Shown here one piece after another: positions 1-10,430 of a stretch of DNA of 41,936 bases. The position numbers and the translations under genes were made by a program. Origin of the DNA: an uncultured Methylobacter sp. (GTDB taxonomy: Bacteria; Pseudomonadota; Gammaproteobacteria; Methylococcales; Methylomonadaceae); assembly GCA_903832775.1 (NCBI GenBank), contig CAILCX010000100.1:1-41936 (forward strand), in the 5' to 3' direction. Numbering within the stretch: position 1 is the stretch's first letter; each line of letters opens with the position of its first letter. Below the pieces are notes generated by a model, which was not told where the DNA came from, made no database searches, and saw only the letters and a program-made list of their open reading frames with translations.

Positions 1-1
1 G

Positions 2-319
2 ACGGTGCAATTGGCTCAGTTTCCCGCTTTGGAAACCGTTGGCGTTAGCTCGGCCAAATATACTATTAAGGCCAAAAGATGGGTTATCAATGGCACTACG
101 AACTGGTTTTCTCCCAATTTGGTAGCAACAACTGCAAGCTGCTGGACTGGCGCGGCTACAGTTCCTACGGCTTCAACGTTGATCGGTACGGTAGTGATTG
201 CTGCGACTGGCGGCTTTACAATTGATTCGTTAACGGGGCCACAAGGCGTTGATAAAGGCGCAATTAAATGTGCAACATCAAACGGTGGGGTAGGTGCAGG
301 TGTGACTGCGGCTAAATAA
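2..319 (+). CDS. 3' end of an unidentified gene (partial)
   Basis: The reading frame is open from the first bases of the window to TAA at 317-319, so only the C-terminal 105 residues are present and the true start lies upstream. The fragment is rich in Ala, Gly, Thr and Val and has two cysteines (SCWTG and IKCATSNG) that could form a disulfide. That composition suits a secreted or surface protein, and a pilin-like protein is possible, but I do not recognise the family and see no diagnostic pilin motif. The GTG at position 5 is not credible as a start because the frame continues upstream of it. A hairpin and an intrinsic terminator follow directly. Confidence 0.5.
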   Translation, partial: TVQLAQFPALETVGVSSAKYTIKAKRWVINGTTNWFSPNLVATTASCWTGAATVPTASTLIGTVVIAATGGFTIDSLTGPQGVDKGAIKCATSNGGVGAGVTAAK

Positions 320-335
320 TCGGGTATTGGTCAAA

Positions 336-370
336 ACGTCGGGTTGCCGAAAAGCGTGGCAGCCCGACGT
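336..370 (+). repeat. 13-bp hairpin behind the partial gene
   Basis: ACGTCGGGTTGCC (336-348) pairs with GGCAGCCCGACGT (358-370) across a 9-base loop, with one G-T wobble. No T-run follows, so it is not a classical terminator. It sits 17 bases after the stop codon and upstream of a separate terminator, a position where mRNA-stabilising 3' hairpins are found. The role is inferred. Confidence 0.6.
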
Positions 371-398
371 GAGGGTGATTTCCAGCCTCAATGCAACA

Positions 399-447
399 AA
401 AAAACACCGTAATCCCTTTAAAAGTAGGGTGCGGTGTTTTTTTTTGT
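399..447 (+). terminator. Intrinsic terminator
   Basis: AACACCG and CGGTGTT form the outer stem, CCCT and AGGG a second paired block inside, followed by a run of nine T. It ends transcription of the partial gene at the window start; the upstream A-run means it could also act on the other strand. Confidence 0.85.
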
Positions 448-713
448 GTTGTGTGTATGGCGCTGCGATAACTTAAACTCCAAAGTTATTAGGGTTTACT
501 CTTAATTTTTAGATAACACGATTTTTGTTCATTTAGTGTAGATAGTAATCAATTTGTAATATAACTTTCATTTGCTTCTGTTAATATCTTGAAGTTGTTC
601 GATGAGCATAGGTGCTTTATGGAACTTAATTTTTTGGGTTAGTGATACTATCCAATAGAACAGTTTAGCGACTACCAACAAAGCCACCCGTTTACGTAAT
701 AAAAGGTAAAAGT
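448..713. other. AT-rich intergenic region, no gene seen
   Basis: Together with the hairpins before it, this makes a gap of nearly 400 bases without a gene. It presumably carries the promoter of the phosphoesterase gene, but I could not pick a convincing -35/-10 pair. Confidence 0.5.
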
Positions 714-719
714 TTGATT

Positions 720-1493
720 ATGAATAATAATAACATCTATCGAACCATTTGGATTTCTGACTTGCATCTGGGCTCGACTCAATGTCAAGCTGATGTATTG
801 CTTGATTTTTTAAAGTATAACGATAGCGAGAAACTCTATCTGGTCGGTGACATTATTGATTTTTGGTCACTGTCAAAGAAGATGTATTGGCCCAGGGATC
901 ATAACACTGTTATTCAAAAAGTCCTGCGTAAGGCCAGACATGGTACTCAGGTCATTTATGTTCCAGGCAATCATGACGAAAACGTCAGGCAATATGATGA
1001 GCATGTTTTTGGCGATATTGTGGTCAAAAATTCTGATATTCATACGACTGCCGATAACCGAAAATTCCTGGTTGTTCATGGCGATGAATACGATACGATT
1101 GCCAAGTATCACAAGTGGCTTGCAAAATTAGGCAGTGAGGGCTATGACTTTTTAATTTGGGTTAATCGCTTCCTGCGTATTATCAGGCGCTGGTTAGGCA
1201 TACAGTCTAATTTTTCCCTTGCTGCGTTCGTCAAGTTTAAAGTCAAGAATGCGGTTCAGTTTATTTCCGATTATGAAGAAAGTATTGTCAGTACCTTAAA
1301 AGACCATAATCTGCAGGGTGTGATTTGCGGGCATATCCATCATGCTGAAATGAAAGAGATAGACGGTTTTTTATATATCAACACAGGGGATTTTGTGGAG
1401 AGTTGTACGGCAATAGTCGAGCATGCCAATGGAACGCTGGAACTTGTGAATTGGAATAAGACCGTTATTGCTGAGTTGGATGAAGTCGAGTAA
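720..1493 (+). CDS. LpxH-like UDP-2,3-diacylglucosamine diphosphatase family metallophosphoesterase
   Basis: Calcineurin-like phosphoesterase with the full motif set in order: DLHLG near the N-terminus, GDIIDFW, GNHDE, HGDEYD and GHIHHAE, which bind the two catalytic metals. The family (COG2908) includes LpxH, which hydrolyses UDP-2,3-diacylglucosamine in lipid A synthesis. This is the longer, about 257-residue form often annotated only as a UDP-2,3-diacylglucosamine diphosphatase, so the exact substrate is uncertain. Hydrophobic stretches near residues 145-170 may mediate membrane association. Two starts compete: ATG at 720, and TTG at 714, which has better spacing from the AAAAGG at 701-706. 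The gene stands alone and shares a bidirectional terminator with pyk. Confidence 0.8.
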   Translation: MNNNNIYRTIWISDLHLGSTQCQADVLLDFLKYNDSEKLYLVGDIIDFWSLSKKMYWPRDHNTVIQKVLRKARHGTQVIYVPGNHDENVRQYDEHVFGDIVVKNSDIHTTADNRKFLVVHGDEYDTIAKYHKWLAKLGSEGYDFLIWVNRFLRIIRRWLGIQSNFSLAAFVKFKVKNAVQFISDYEESIVSTLKDHNLQGVICGHIHHAEMKEIDGFLYINTGDFVESCTAIVEHANGTLELVNWNKTVIAELDEVE

Positions 1494-1520
1494 TGATGTT
1501 TTTTGAAGTGTGATCAAATA

Positions 1521-1551
1521 AAAAAGGCCTGAAAATTTTTCAGGCCTTTTT
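1521..1551. terminator. Bidirectional terminator between the phosphoesterase gene and pyk
   Basis: A near-perfect palindrome: AAAAAGGCCTGAAAA (1521-1535) pairs with TTTTCAGGCCTTTTT. The A-run on one side and T-run on the other let it stop converging transcripts from both strands. Confidence 0.9.
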
Positions 1552-1601
1552 AAAATGAAACATTTTATAAGCAGAGGTTCAATCAATGATTGATCAAAGC
1601 C

Positions 1602-3047
1602 TTATTTAGCTTCAGTTGGTCCAACTGTAATAACTTTTAACGCATTGGTGCCGCCAGCTATTCCTTCCAGATCGCCCTGAGTGATAATGAATGTATCACC
1701 TTCGGCTGCAACTTTACGCATCTTGAGTTTTGCCAGGATAGCTCTGTTGACTTCAGCATGATCGGTTAGATCATGTTTGAACAGTACTGGAAAAACACCA
1801 CGAAATAACGTAACTCTGCCAAGTGTTTCAGGATGTGGGCTGAACGCAAAAATTGGAATGCCGGAACTGATTCTGGACATCCACAAAGGTGTAGAGCCTG
1901 ATTCGGTTAACGCAGCAATGCCATTGATTTTTGTATGATTAGCCAGATACATGGCAGACATGGCAATAGATTCATCGACACGATCAAATTGTTGATCGAT
2001 ACGATGAGTCGATACACGAACTACCGGTTGTTTTTCTGCTTCAATACAAACGCGATGCATCGCTTCAATGGCTTTAATCGGATATTTACCCGAAGCCGTT
2101 TCAGCAGATAACATGATCACATCGGTACCGTCATAAACCGCATTGGCAACGTCAAAAACTTCCGCACGCGTAGGAATCGGATTTTCAATCATTGACTCCA
2201 TCATTTGTGTGGCGGTAATAGCAACACGATTGAGTTCTCTGGTGCGTTTAATCAACATCTTTTGCACGGCAGGCAAGTTGGCATCACCAATTTCAACGCC
2301 CAAATCGCCACGGGCAACCATCACTGCATCTGATGCCAGAATAATCTCATCCATGACATCGGGCACAATGGCTTCTGCCCGTTCAACTTTTGACACAATG
2401 CCGGCATTACAACCTGCAGCCACTAACAAACGACGTGCTTCATGAAGATCTTCAGCGCAACGTGGAAAAGAAATAGCAACATAATCGCATTTCATGACCG
2501 CAATTGTCTTAATGTCTTCCTTGTCTTTTTCAGTCAATGCCGCAGCAGAAAGACCGCCACCCATCAAATTGATACCTTTGTTGTTGGATAAGTCGCCGCC
2601 AACAATTACCGTACAGTTAACGCGCATGTTTTCAACATTGACTACATCAAGGACGATACGTCCATCGTCAAGTAGCAATCTGCTGCCGGGCCTAACTTCC
2701 AGAGCCAAAGGTTCGTAAGTAATACCCACTTGAGTATTATCACCTGCCAAAGGATCAAGATTGATGTCCAGAGCAAAATCTTGCCCTTCTTCCAACTGCA
2801 CCTTGGTATCTTTAAAGCGCGCAATACGGATTTTAGGTCCTTGCAAATCAGCCAAAATGCCGACTAATCTGCCTGTTTTCAGGCTAAGTTCGCGTACTGC
2901 ATTGGCTCTTTTAATGTGATCTTCAGCAGAACCATGAGAGAAGTTCATGCGAACAAAGTCAACACCTGCAGCAAACATACCTTCGAGTACGCCAGGTTTG
3001 TCAGTTGCAGGTCCCAGTGTTGCTAAAATTTTGGTTCTTCTTAACAT
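1602..3047 (-). CDS. pyk: Pyruvate kinase
   Basis: Converts phosphoenolpyruvate and ADP to pyruvate and ATP, the last step of glycolysis, in the cytoplasm. The 481-residue length and the opening [14 protein letters not shown] are typical. [17 protein letters not shown], the catalytic region [11 protein letters not shown], and [20 protein letters not shown] with the [10 protein letters not shown] stretch that follows are all present. The start is close to that of PykA-type enzymes. It lies 15 bases after gap on the same strand, so the two glycolytic genes are very likely cotranscribed and end at the shared terminator at 1521-1551. Confidence 0.97.
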   Translation of the reverse strand: MLRRTKILATLGPATDKPGVLEGMFAAGVDFVRMNFSHGSAEDHIKRANAVRELSLKTGRLVGILADLQGPKIRIARFKDTKVQLEEGQDFALDINLDPLAGDNTQVGITYEPLALEVRPGSRLLLDDGRIVLDVVNVENMRVNCTVIVGGDLSNNKGINLMGGGLSAAALTEKDKEDIKTIAVMKCDYVAISFPRCAEDLHEARRLLVAAGCNAGIVSKVERAEAIVPDVMDEIILASDAVMVARGDLGVEIGDANLPAVQKMLIKRTRELNRVAITATQMMESMIENPIPTRAEVFDVANAVYDGTDVIMLSAETASGKYPIKAIEAMHRVCIEAEKQPVVRVSTHRIDQQFDRVDESIAMSAMYLANHTKINGIAALTESGSTPLWMSRISSGIPIFAFSPHPETLGRVTLFRGVFPVLFKHDLTDHAEVNRAILAKLKMRKVAAEGDTFIITQGDLEGIAGGTNALKVITVGPTEAK

Positions 3048-3062
3048 TAGGTAGGTAATCCG

Positions 3063-4076
3063 TTACTTTGCGTTGACTAAAGCAATTGTCGTATCCAACA
3101 TACGGTTTGAGAAACCCCATTCGTTGTCATACCACGATAAAACCTTTACAAAGCTGCCATTGATGACTTTAGTTAAAGCAGAGTCATAAACAGAAGATGC
3201 AGGGTTGTGATTAAAATCGATTGACACCAGTGGTTTGGTATTGATGTCCAGAATGCCTTTTAAAGGACCTTCTGAAGCTGTTTTCAGGATTTGATCAATT
3301 TCTTCTTTGCTAGTGTTTCTCGCTGCCTGGAAAGTTAAATCAACAACAGAAACATTGATAGTTGGTACGCGCATGGCGAAACCATCCATTTTTCCAACCA
3401 ATTCAGGCAATACCAAACCAACTGCAGCTGCAGCACCGGTTTTTGTAGGAATCATTGATTGGGTCGCTGAACGGGCACGATGTAAATCGCTGTGAAAAAC
3501 GTCAGTCAGAACTTGGTCATTGGTATAAGAATGAATGGTCGTCATCAAACCATGAACAACACCAACAGTGTCGAGTAAAGGTTTAACTAAGGGAGCCAAA
3601 CAGTTGGTTGTGCATGAGGCATTGGAAATAACGGTATCCGTTGCTTTAAGATCAGTATGATTGACACCATAAACGATAGTTGCATCAACATCGTTGCCGC
3701 CTGGTGATGAGATAACAACTTTTTTTGCGCCGGCAGTAATATGCGCGGAGGCTTTGGCTTTACTGGCAAACAAACCGGTACATTCATGAACAACGTCAAT
3801 ACCCAGTTCAGCCCATGGCAGTTTTGATGGGTCTCTTTCTGAAAAGACTTTGATTTTATCGCCATTGATAACGATGTGGTCACCTTCAACAACTACTTCG
3901 AAAGGAAATTTACCATGTACTGAATCATATTGAGTCAGGTGAGCATTGGTATTGGCATCACCCAAATCATTGATAGCAACAATTTGAATTTCATTGGTGC
4001 GGCCTGATTCGTATAATGCGCGAACGATGTTACGTCCGATACGACCATAACCATTAATTGCTACTTTAATTGGCAT
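3063..4076 (-). CDS. gap: Glyceraldehyde-3-phosphate dehydrogenase, type I
   Basis: Oxidises glyceraldehyde 3-phosphate to 1,3-bisphosphoglycerate with NAD or NADP. The N-terminal Rossmann signature [10 protein letters not shown] and the active-site SNASCTTNC (catalytic Cys155) are intact, and the 337-residue length is normal. A Shine-Dalgarno GGGAG lies a suitable distance upstream of the ATG. It is the first gene of a gap-pyk pair and sits behind a terminator that separates it from cyaA, so it should have its own promoter in 4077-4223. Confidence 0.97.
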   Translation of the reverse strand: MPIKVAINGYGRIGRNIVRALYESGRTNEIQIVAINDLGDANTNAHLTQYDSVHGKFPFEVVVEGDHIVINGDKIKVFSERDPSKLPWAELGIDVVHECTGLFASKAKASAHITAGAKKVVISSPGGNDVDATIVYGVNHTDLKATDTVISNASCTTNCLAPLVKPLLDTVGVVHGLMTTIHSYTNDQVLTDVFHSDLHRARSATQSMIPTKTGAAAAVGLVLPELVGKMDGFAMRVPTINVSVVDLTFQAARNTSKEEIDQILKTASEGPLKGILDINTKPLVSIDFNHNPASSVYDSALTKVINGSFVKVLSWYDNEWGFSNRMLDTTIALVNAK

Positions 4077-4107
4077 AAATATACTCCCGATTGGTGAAAT
4101 GAAAATG

Positions 4108-4146
4108 TATGAAAAAATAAAACCCTGAAGCCTTGGCTATTCAGGC
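4108..4146 (-). terminator. Intrinsic terminator after cyaA
   Basis: Read on the minus strand, CCTGAA and TTCAGG form the outer stem around a GCC/GGC inner stem, followed by GGGTTTTATTTTTT. It lies between the cyaA stop and gap and separates the argH-cyaA unit from gap-pyk. Confidence 0.75.
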
Positions 4147-4223
4147 TGATTGTAACAAGTGTGTGCTGTTTAGTCCATTGACATGGAAACATTGGACAGA
4201 GTCTGAAAGAACATAAACGCTGA

Positions 4224-7028
4224 TTAAATATTAAATTTATCTTCTATTTTTTGTTTGTAATTTAAAAAATGGATGGTTTGCAGTTGTTCAGGTCGGTCTA
4301 TACGGAAAGCGGAAAGCGGCAAGTCTATATCGGTTATATAAATAGGATAATCCATCTTGCCGTTTCTGAATTGAAGAATATATTGATAGGCGGCGTAAAA
4401 GACCTGATTACCATGATCCAGTGAAGAAAATTCATTTTCATTACAGTAAATCGAGTAAATGATACCTTTGTGACTGTCTTCTCCGGTAATGCGCAAGTTC
4501 AATTCTTTGTTCGACGCCATCGGTTTTACCTGTACCGGATTATAGGTAAACACGCCGGGCTGATTTTTTTTAATTTCGTAATACTCAAGAGTCAATAGGG
4601 ATTCTATAAGGTTTCGACTAAGAATTGATTCTAAAAAAACAGCGTATTGATTGAGTAAATGTCGTGGATTTGCTTTGTTATGTTGTTGTGTATACAAACC
4701 GCCTTTTTCATCGACAATATAAATACTGATACTCGATTTGTTAACGTAATAAAAAACCTGAATCACCTTGGGTTTGTTAATCGTATAAATCAAATGGACT
4801 GGTGAATCTTCAAGTACTGACGGTTCAAAGTGTACTGAGCTGAATTGTTCTTGAGGACTGGCCAATTCATTCATGAGCATTTTTTTTGTGGTTAGTTCTT
4901 TATAGCTTAAGGTTTTGTTTATGGTTCGAAAAACATAAAAAGAGGTTCCACCGGACAAAATATAACGGATGGAGTTGTTGCGATGATGTTTCGTAAAAAG
5001 TGTAATCAGGGTTTTATAAACAGCTTCAACTCTAAAAACAATGCCTTTGGCGCGGGCTGGCGTATGACAAATAAATTTTAAGCTATTGATTGAAAGGTTT
5101 TCTTTGTTGTTGTTAATGATGTCCGTAAAACAGTTGAACAGACCCTCCAAGCCTTCATCTTGACTGGTTGTTATTTCACCCCAACTGGAAAGTGAAATCC
5201 GGTTGATAGTTTGAATAAAACACTGACGACTCATGCCGTAACTCAGGGCATCAAAACGGTCACTCATCACACACAGGTCATCATCATGGGCTATACCCAT
5301 ATTAAGAATGATTAGCGAGTTAAGCGGGATTTTGATGCTTTGATAAATGGATAGCGGCGGATCGCAGTTAAAATTATCAGTTAAAAAGAGGTTAATTTGC
5401 TTTAATAATGAATAAAGCTCTTCTTTCGTTATTTTCAGCGAAGTAACGCTTAAATGAAGTTGAAGTTGTTTGTGGTAAAGCTGGTTGATAATCAGCCAGC
5501 AAAAAACTTCAAGTAAAGTTCTGCATTTTTGTATGGGCTCAATATCCCCGACAATAGGCTGTTGCTCGTTTCTCGGGTATAAAGCCCATAAGCTTTTTCC
5601 GTCGTCAAGTTGATCTTCAACGATAGACAAGGCATTTTCTTTCGAATGAACTTCAGCGCGGGTTGTGATTATTTCAATTTTGCCCGGTTTTTTCTCCAAA
5701 AATGAATGAAGTTTTCTTCCGATTAATTTAAGGTCATTATTGTGTTCATGGTCTTGGGCAATATGATCTCGGGCAAAGCCCATAATCATTCGGTAACAGT
5801 GAGTCAGTTGTTGCACGATAATTACATGCTCTGATGTGGCTTTTTCTATATTCCAGAATCGCAAGGATTTAAGACTATCAATAGTCTCTGTCGGCCAGTC
5901 CCATTGTTTGGCAATATAGTCCATATATTGTTCACGGGTAGCACGGGTTTGTGAATTCAAGGCGCTGTCAGAAGATCCTATTACTTTCAAGTAAAAGCAT
6001 TGCCGGGCTAGGGCGAGACGTCCTCGGCTATGATTTTTCTGCAGATAATTTTCGACTTTTTGATAAATAAGAAAATAAGGATCAAGGTCGGCAGTCATGA
6101 AGTTTCCTTCATAGACGGCTTTTTTTATATCCTGGCTTAACCAGGCAGTCTTGGGATATTCACTGGCATAGCACTCCATCAATAGCAGTTTTAATAACGA
6201 TTTGTGCGGAGAATGTAAGGCCTTATATAAATGCCAAAAAGTAGCGCTAATGAATTCCTCAGCCGGAACCTCATCAAGTCCACCAAAGTCGATAATTTCA
6301 TGTTCGTGTACAAACAGATTGTCGATTAAATGTCTGACATAGCCCTTGTAATTAGCTTCTTCATGAGGAGGAACCAGCCACCACGCCGGACTTTTACCGG
6401 CAATATAAATGGCCGTTCGGTAAAATTCTTCGAGTAACAGGTAATGCTGGGTTTGTCCGCTACTTTCGGTAGAAAGCGGTGCATGCTGACCTAATTGAAA
6501 TTGCTTGCTATCAATTAAAAAGAAATGCACTTCCAAGCCTAATGACGCTGCCCAAATCTCCAGTGCGGTGGCTTTTTTTTGCAATTCATCCAGGCTGGGG
6601 GCGGAAAGGTCGGATTGATGGCAAACCCAAATATCCATATCGCTGGTTTTTGAAAAGGCGATGCTGCCGACACTGCCCATCAAAAAAAGACCTTCTATGG
6701 GATAAATGTGTGATCCCAATCGGGTATAGCTAAAGTTTTTCGCCAGTTGTCGGGCAGCGTTTATGGCTCTTATGCCCGGAACATATTCGGGAATCCCTGC
6801 GGGCGTCACCGAAGAAATAAATCCCGGCAACATGGGGAAGTTGCAGTGGAACAGCAAGGGTAATAAGTCAAGAAACACTTGCTGGCGTGACTGAAGAAAC
6901 TCCTGAACGCGCTGCTCACGAGATTGATTTAGGCGTTTAAAACGGTGCTTTATTGTTTGAAGATCTTGAATGCTAATATCTTCGCCGGGAGAACCTAAAT
7001 GAATGTGCGGCTCAGGGTGTACTTTCAT
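4224..7028 (-). CDS. cyaA: Class I adenylate cyclase
   Basis: Makes cAMP from ATP. The nucleotidyltransferase-like N-terminal half has the hallmark GSVGSIAFSKTSDMDIWVC around residues 117-135, including the paired acidic residues, and ends of the class I catalytic domain such as SYGMSRQCFIQTINRISLSSWGE can be followed. At 934 residues it is longer than the roughly 850 of the enterobacterial enzyme, with a divergent C-terminal half. It starts 15 bases after argH on the same strand, so it is probably cotranscribed with it. Class I cyclases are mainly gammaproteobacterial, which supports the taxonomic guess. No CRP homologue is in the window, so its target regulon cannot be judged. Confidence 0.93.
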   Translation of the reverse strand: MKVHPEPHIHLGSPGEDISIQDLQTIKHRFKRLNQSREQRVQEFLQSRQQVFLDLLPLLFHCNFPMLPGFISSVTPAGIPEYVPGIRAINAARQLAKNFSYTRLGSHIYPIEGLFLMGSVGSIAFSKTSDMDIWVCHQSDLSAPSLDELQKKATALEIWAASLGLEVHFFLIDSKQFQLGQHAPLSTESSGQTQHYLLLEEFYRTAIYIAGKSPAWWLVPPHEEANYKGYVRHLIDNLFVHEHEIIDFGGLDEVPAEEFISATFWHLYKALHSPHKSLLKLLLMECYASEYPKTAWLSQDIKKAVYEGNFMTADLDPYFLIYQKVENYLQKNHSRGRLALARQCFYLKVIGSSDSALNSQTRATREQYMDYIAKQWDWPTETIDSLKSLRFWNIEKATSEHVIIVQQLTHCYRMIMGFARDHIAQDHEHNNDLKLIGRKLHSFLEKKPGKIEIITTRAEVHSKENALSIVEDQLDDGKSLWALYPRNEQQPIVGDIEPIQKCRTLLEVFCWLIINQLYHKQLQLHLSVTSLKITKEELYSLLKQINLFLTDNFNCDPPLSIYQSIKIPLNSLIILNMGIAHDDDLCVMSDRFDALSYGMSRQCFIQTINRISLSSWGEITTSQDEGLEGLFNCFTDIINNNKENLSINSLKFICHTPARAKGIVFRVEAVYKTLITLFTKHHRNNSIRYILSGGTSFYVFRTINKTLSYKELTTKKMLMNELASPQEQFSSVHFEPSVLEDSPVHLIYTINKPKVIQVFYYVNKSSISIYIVDEKGGLYTQQHNKANPRHLLNQYAVFLESILSRNLIESLLTLEYYEIKKNQPGVFTYNPVQVKPMASNKELNLRITGEDSHKGIIYSIYCNENEFSSLDHGNQVFYAAYQYILQFRNGKMDYPIYITDIDLPLSAFRIDRPEQLQTIHFLNYKQKIEDKFNI

Positions 7029-7043
7029 GGGTAAATGTTATTT

Positions 7044-8438
7044 TTATTCCGCAGTTATTGCCAGTCGAGCGGACTGAATCGCAAGTCTGACTGTATCAGG
7101 CGCAGTGCCGCCAATATGTTTTCTGGCAGCGACCGAGCCTTCCAGGGTTAAATAGTCAAAAACATCTTCAGTAATCAAACCCGAAAAATGCTGCAGCTCT
7201 GACAATGAAAGCTCCGAGAGATCCCGTTGACTTTCGACACCCAAGCGGACTGCAAGGCCCACTGCTTCGTGTGCATCACGAAAAGCCATGCCTTTGCGTA
7301 CCAGATAATCGGCAAGGTCTGTTGCTGTAGCAAAACCACGTTTGGCCGAATTATACATATTGGTTTTTTTAGCTACGATATGAGGAACCATATCCGCATA
7401 AGCGCGTAAACAATTGATTAAGGTATCCGCCGTATCAAAAAGCGGTTCCTTGTCTTCCTGATTGTCTTTGTTGTAAGCCAGTGGTTGGCTTTTCATTAGC
7501 ATCAGCAGCGAAACCAAGTGGCCGGTGACTCTGCCGGATTTTCCCCGTACCAATTCAGGCACATCAGGGTTTTTCTTTTGCGGCATGATTGAAGAGCCTG
7601 TGCAAAAGGCATCGGGCATATCGATAAAATCAAACTGGGCACTGGACCACAAGATCAATTCTTCAGAAAAGCGCGATAAATGCATCATAATCAAACTGCC
7701 AGCAGCAGTAAATTCAATCGCAAAATCACGGTCACTGACTGAATCCAGTGAGTTAGCTGAAGGCCGGCTAAAACCCAAGAGGTCAGAAGTCATCTGACGA
7801 TCAATCGGATAACTGGTGCCCGCAAGGGCAGCCGAACCCAATGGCATAATGTTGACGCGTTTTAAGCAATCTGCAAGCCGCTCTTGGTCGCGACTGAGCA
7901 TTTCAAACCAAGCCATCAAATGATGACCAAAAGTAATGGGTTGTGCGACTTGCAAATGCGTAAAGCCGGGCATAATGGTGTCGCTATGTTGCTCGGCCAA
8001 ATCTAAAATGGCTTTTTGCAGGCGTGTGAGCTGACCGGTAATTTGTTGGGTTTCACTGCGCAGGTAAAGACGAATATCCGTTGCTACCTGATCATTGCGG
8101 GAGCGTCCGGTATGCAGTTTTTTTCCGGCGATGCCGATCAAGTCTGTCAGACGGGCTTCAATGTTCATGTGAACATCTTCTTGCTGGATTGACCAGACAA
8201 ATTTACCACTAATAATTTCCTCGCTGACCTGCGTCAGTCCCTGGAGAATGGCGTCAAGTTCCTGAGTGGTCAGAATGCCGCAAGCGCAAAGCATTTTGGC
8301 ATGGGCAATGGATCCTTCAATATCTTGTTGTGCCATACGTTGATCAAAATCAACGGAAGCGGTAAATACTTCAACAAAGGCATCGGTTGCCTGGGTAAAG
8401 CGGGCGCTGGAAAGTTTGTCAGAATTAACGTTAGTCAT
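7044..8438 (-). CDS. argH: Argininosuccinate lyase
   Basis: Splits argininosuccinate into arginine and fumarate, the last step of arginine synthesis. The family signature [12 protein letters not shown] is present, as are [13 protein letters not shown] and the [10 protein letters not shown] substrate-binding segment. The frame is open 34 codons further upstream, but that stretch is hydrophobic, cysteine-rich and unlike any ArgH N-terminus. The ATG at 8438 ([14 protein letters not shown]) gives a normal 464-residue protein. It is divergent from hemC and heads the argH-cyaA unit; the argH/hemC neighbourhood is common in gammaproteobacteria. Confidence 0.96.
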   Translation of the reverse strand: MTNVNSDKLSSARFTQATDAFVEVFTASVDFDQRMAQQDIEGSIAHAKMLCACGILTTQELDAILQGLTQVSEEIISGKFVWSIQQEDVHMNIEARLTDLIGIAGKKLHTGRSRNDQVATDIRLYLRSETQQITGQLTRLQKAILDLAEQHSDTIMPGFTHLQVAQPITFGHHLMAWFEMLSRDQERLADCLKRVNIMPLGSAALAGTSYPIDRQMTSDLLGFSRPSANSLDSVSDRDFAIEFTAAGSLIMMHLSRFSEELILWSSAQFDFIDMPDAFCTGSSIMPQKKNPDVPELVRGKSGRVTGHLVSLLMLMKSQPLAYNKDNQEDKEPLFDTADTLINCLRAYADMVPHIVAKKTNMYNSAKRGFATATDLADYLVRKGMAFRDAHEAVGLAVRLGVESQRDLSELSLSELQHFSGLITEDVFDYLTLEGSVAARKHIGGTAPDTVRLAIQSARLAITAE

Positions 8439-8625
8439 GGTTCTTGGTTTGTATATGAAATAAATTGTACAAATTATACAGCTAAAGCTACAGCAGCGGC
8501 TAATGGCCAGGTAACTTATTATTAATAAAAGATAAATCAACCTTGGGCCGGTTAAAAAGCCTGTTTGATTATTTCTGAATCAGGAAAAATGAATCAAAGA
8601 TCAATTAACCGTCATCAACTGACAC

Positions 8626-8640
8626 AGGTTACAATAACCT
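8626..8640. promoter_or_regulatory. Short inverted repeat in the argH/hemC divergent promoter region
   Basis: AGGTTA and TAACCT flank a 3-base centre, 31 bases upstream of the hemC start codon. It may be an operator, but a 6-bp arm is short enough to arise by chance. Confidence 0.25.
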
Positions 8641-8671
8641 AATTTATTGTTGAAAAGTTAATGGTGTTGTT

Positions 8672-9625
8672 TTGACTGAAAAAATTATTCGAATTGCAAC
8701 GCGCAGAAGTCCATTGGCGTTGTGGCAGGCAGAGTACGTTGCAGAACGATTACAGCGAACATTTCCTGGATGCCGGACTGAATTGGTCAAAATGACCACG
8801 CAGGGTGACAAGATTCTTGATGCACCTTTAGCCAAAATTGGCGGAAAAGGGTTATTTGTCAAAGAGCTGGAGCAAGGCATGCTTGAAGGTTTGGCGGATA
8901 TTGCCGTACATTCGATGAAAGATGTGCCGGTAGAATTTCCGGAGGGTTTGCATTTGGCTGCTATTTTAACCCGCGAAGATCCTACCGATGCTTTTGTCTC
9001 TAACCATTATCCTGCCTTAAACGCTGTTCCGGCCAATGCCAGAATCGGAACGTCGAGTTTGCGCAGACAATGTCAAATTATGGAGCTTTACCCGACGGCT
9101 GAAATATTGTCGCTGAGGGGCAATGTCAATACTCGCTTGTCCAAACTGGATGCCGGTGAGTATGACGCCATTATTCTCGCTTCGGCCGGTCTTAAACGCT
9201 TGGGCATGGCTGGGCGTATAACCGAATGTCTGAATACCTCAGTCAGCTTGCCTGCAATTGGCCAAGGCGCAATTGGCATAGAATGCAGGACGGATGATAC
9301 GGAAATTAATGTCATGTTAAGTGGTTTGCATGATAGCGAAACCGGCCTGTGCGTGACTGCAGAAAGAGCCATGAACGCAAGATTAAATGGTGGTTGCCAG
9401 GTACCCATTGCCGGTTTTGCCGAACTTCGTGGCAGACAACTATTTATGCGCGGACTGGTTGGAAGTCCTGATGGCAGCATTGTTTATCGGACTGAACGGA
9501 CCGTTGATCTGGATAACGATCCAGAATCAACTAAGGGCCAGGCTGAAATGCTGGGCAAGTTGATTGCCGAAGACTTATTATTTCAAGGTGCAGATAAAAT
9601 TCTGCAAGCGCTGCTGCTTGAATAA
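8672..9625 (+). CDS. hemC: Hydroxymethylbilane synthase (porphobilinogen deaminase)
   Basis: Joins four porphobilinogen units into hydroxymethylbilane in tetrapyrrole synthesis. [15 protein letters not shown] at the N-terminus, [31 protein letters not shown], and [10 protein letters not shown] with Cys242, which carries the dipyrromethane cofactor, are all present. The start must be the TTG at 8672: an in-frame stop lies at 8651, and no ATG or GTG occurs before conserved residues begin. There is no strong Shine-Dalgarno, suggesting modest translation. It is first in hemC-hemD-hemX-hemY. Confidence 0.96.
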   Translation: MTEKIIRIATRRSPLALWQAEYVAERLQRTFPGCRTELVKMTTQGDKILDAPLAKIGGKGLFVKELEQGMLEGLADIAVHSMKDVPVEFPEGLHLAAILTREDPTDAFVSNHYPALNAVPANARIGTSSLRRQCQIMELYPTAEILSLRGNVNTRLSKLDAGEYDAIILASAGLKRLGMAGRITECLNTSVSLPAIGQGAIGIECRTDDTEINVMLSGLHDSETGLCVTAERAMNARLNGGCQVPIAGFAELRGRQLFMRGLVGSPDGSIVYRTERTVDLDNDPESTKGQAEMLGKLIAEDLLFQGADKILQALLLE

Positions 9626-10430
9626 GGATTTATGCGGTAAGTATATATTGGTTACGCGACCCGAACATCAGGCGCATAAACTGTGTTGCTTAATTGAGGA
9701 GCGTAGCGGCATGGCGGTTCGGTTTCCGACTTTGGAGATTGTTTCCCGAGATAGTTTCGAGGAGGCAAGTTCCGAGCTGGCAAATCTGGACAAGTATGAC
9801 TGGGTTGTTTTTATCAGTGTCAATGCAGTAAATTTTGCTCTAAACACGAATGATGGCAAAATACCTTCCACGAAATTCCCCCTGGCGTTACTTTTGCCTA
9901 GGGGAGGGTTTGCAGCAGTAGGGCAATCGACTGCGCATGCCATGGAAATGGCCGGATTGCCGGTAGATTTGATACCTGAGAAAAATTATAACAGTGAAGC
10001 GTTGTTGGCAATGCCTCAACTACAACAAGTTCAGGGACAGAATATTCTAATCGTTCGGGGAGAAGGTGGGCGAGAGCAACTGGCAGCAACTCTACGTAGC
10101 AGAGGAGCAGAGGTTAGTTATCTCGAGGTCTATAAAAGAATCATCCCCCAAATTGATAGCTCACAACTTGTTAATTTGCTTGTACAAAAGAAAATTGATG
10201 TCATTACCGTGACCAGTGCCGAAGCATTGCAAAATTTAAGTTTAATGCTGGATAATAAAAATAATAGCCTATTGTCATTAATACCATTGGTGGTAGTTAG
10301 CGATAGAATCAGGTGCATAGCTGCTGATATGGGATTTAGTCGAATTGTTGTTACGGATAGTCCGATCGATACAGCAATTCTTGAGACAGTAATTACGTGT
10401 GTGACAGGGGAAAAAGCGTGGCCGAATTGA
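9618..10430 (+). CDS. hemD: Uroporphyrinogen-III synthase
   Basis: Cyclises hydroxymethylbilane to uroporphyrinogen III with inversion of ring D. The sequence is poorly conserved, as usual in this family, but [11 protein letters not shown] at the N-terminus, [44 protein letters not shown] and [10 protein letters not shown] fit HemD. The chosen start is the TTG at 9618 inside the last codons of hemC (8-base overlap), which places the first beta strand ten residues in. The frame is open further upstream inside hemC, but that stretch looks unlike the family. About 270 residues. It is translationally coupled to hemC and overlaps hemX by 13 bases. Confidence 0.9.
   Translation: MNKDLCGKYILVTRPEHQAHKLCCLIEERSGMAVRFPTLEIVSRDSFEEASSELANLDKYDWVVFISVNAVNFALNTNDGKIPSTKFPLALLLPRGGFAAVGQSTAHAMEMAGLPVDLIPEKNYNSEALLAMPQLQQVQGQNILIVRGEGGREQLAATLRSRGAEVSYLEVYKRIIPQIDSSQLVNLLVQKKIDVITVTSAEALQNLSLMLDNKNNSLLSLIPLVVVSDRIRCIAADMGFSRIVVTDSPIDTAILETVITCVTGEKAWPN

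Noticed and set aside
9088-9480. 130-codon minus-strand frame inside hemC
   Set aside because: Shadow of hemC on the opposite strand; hemC is certain.
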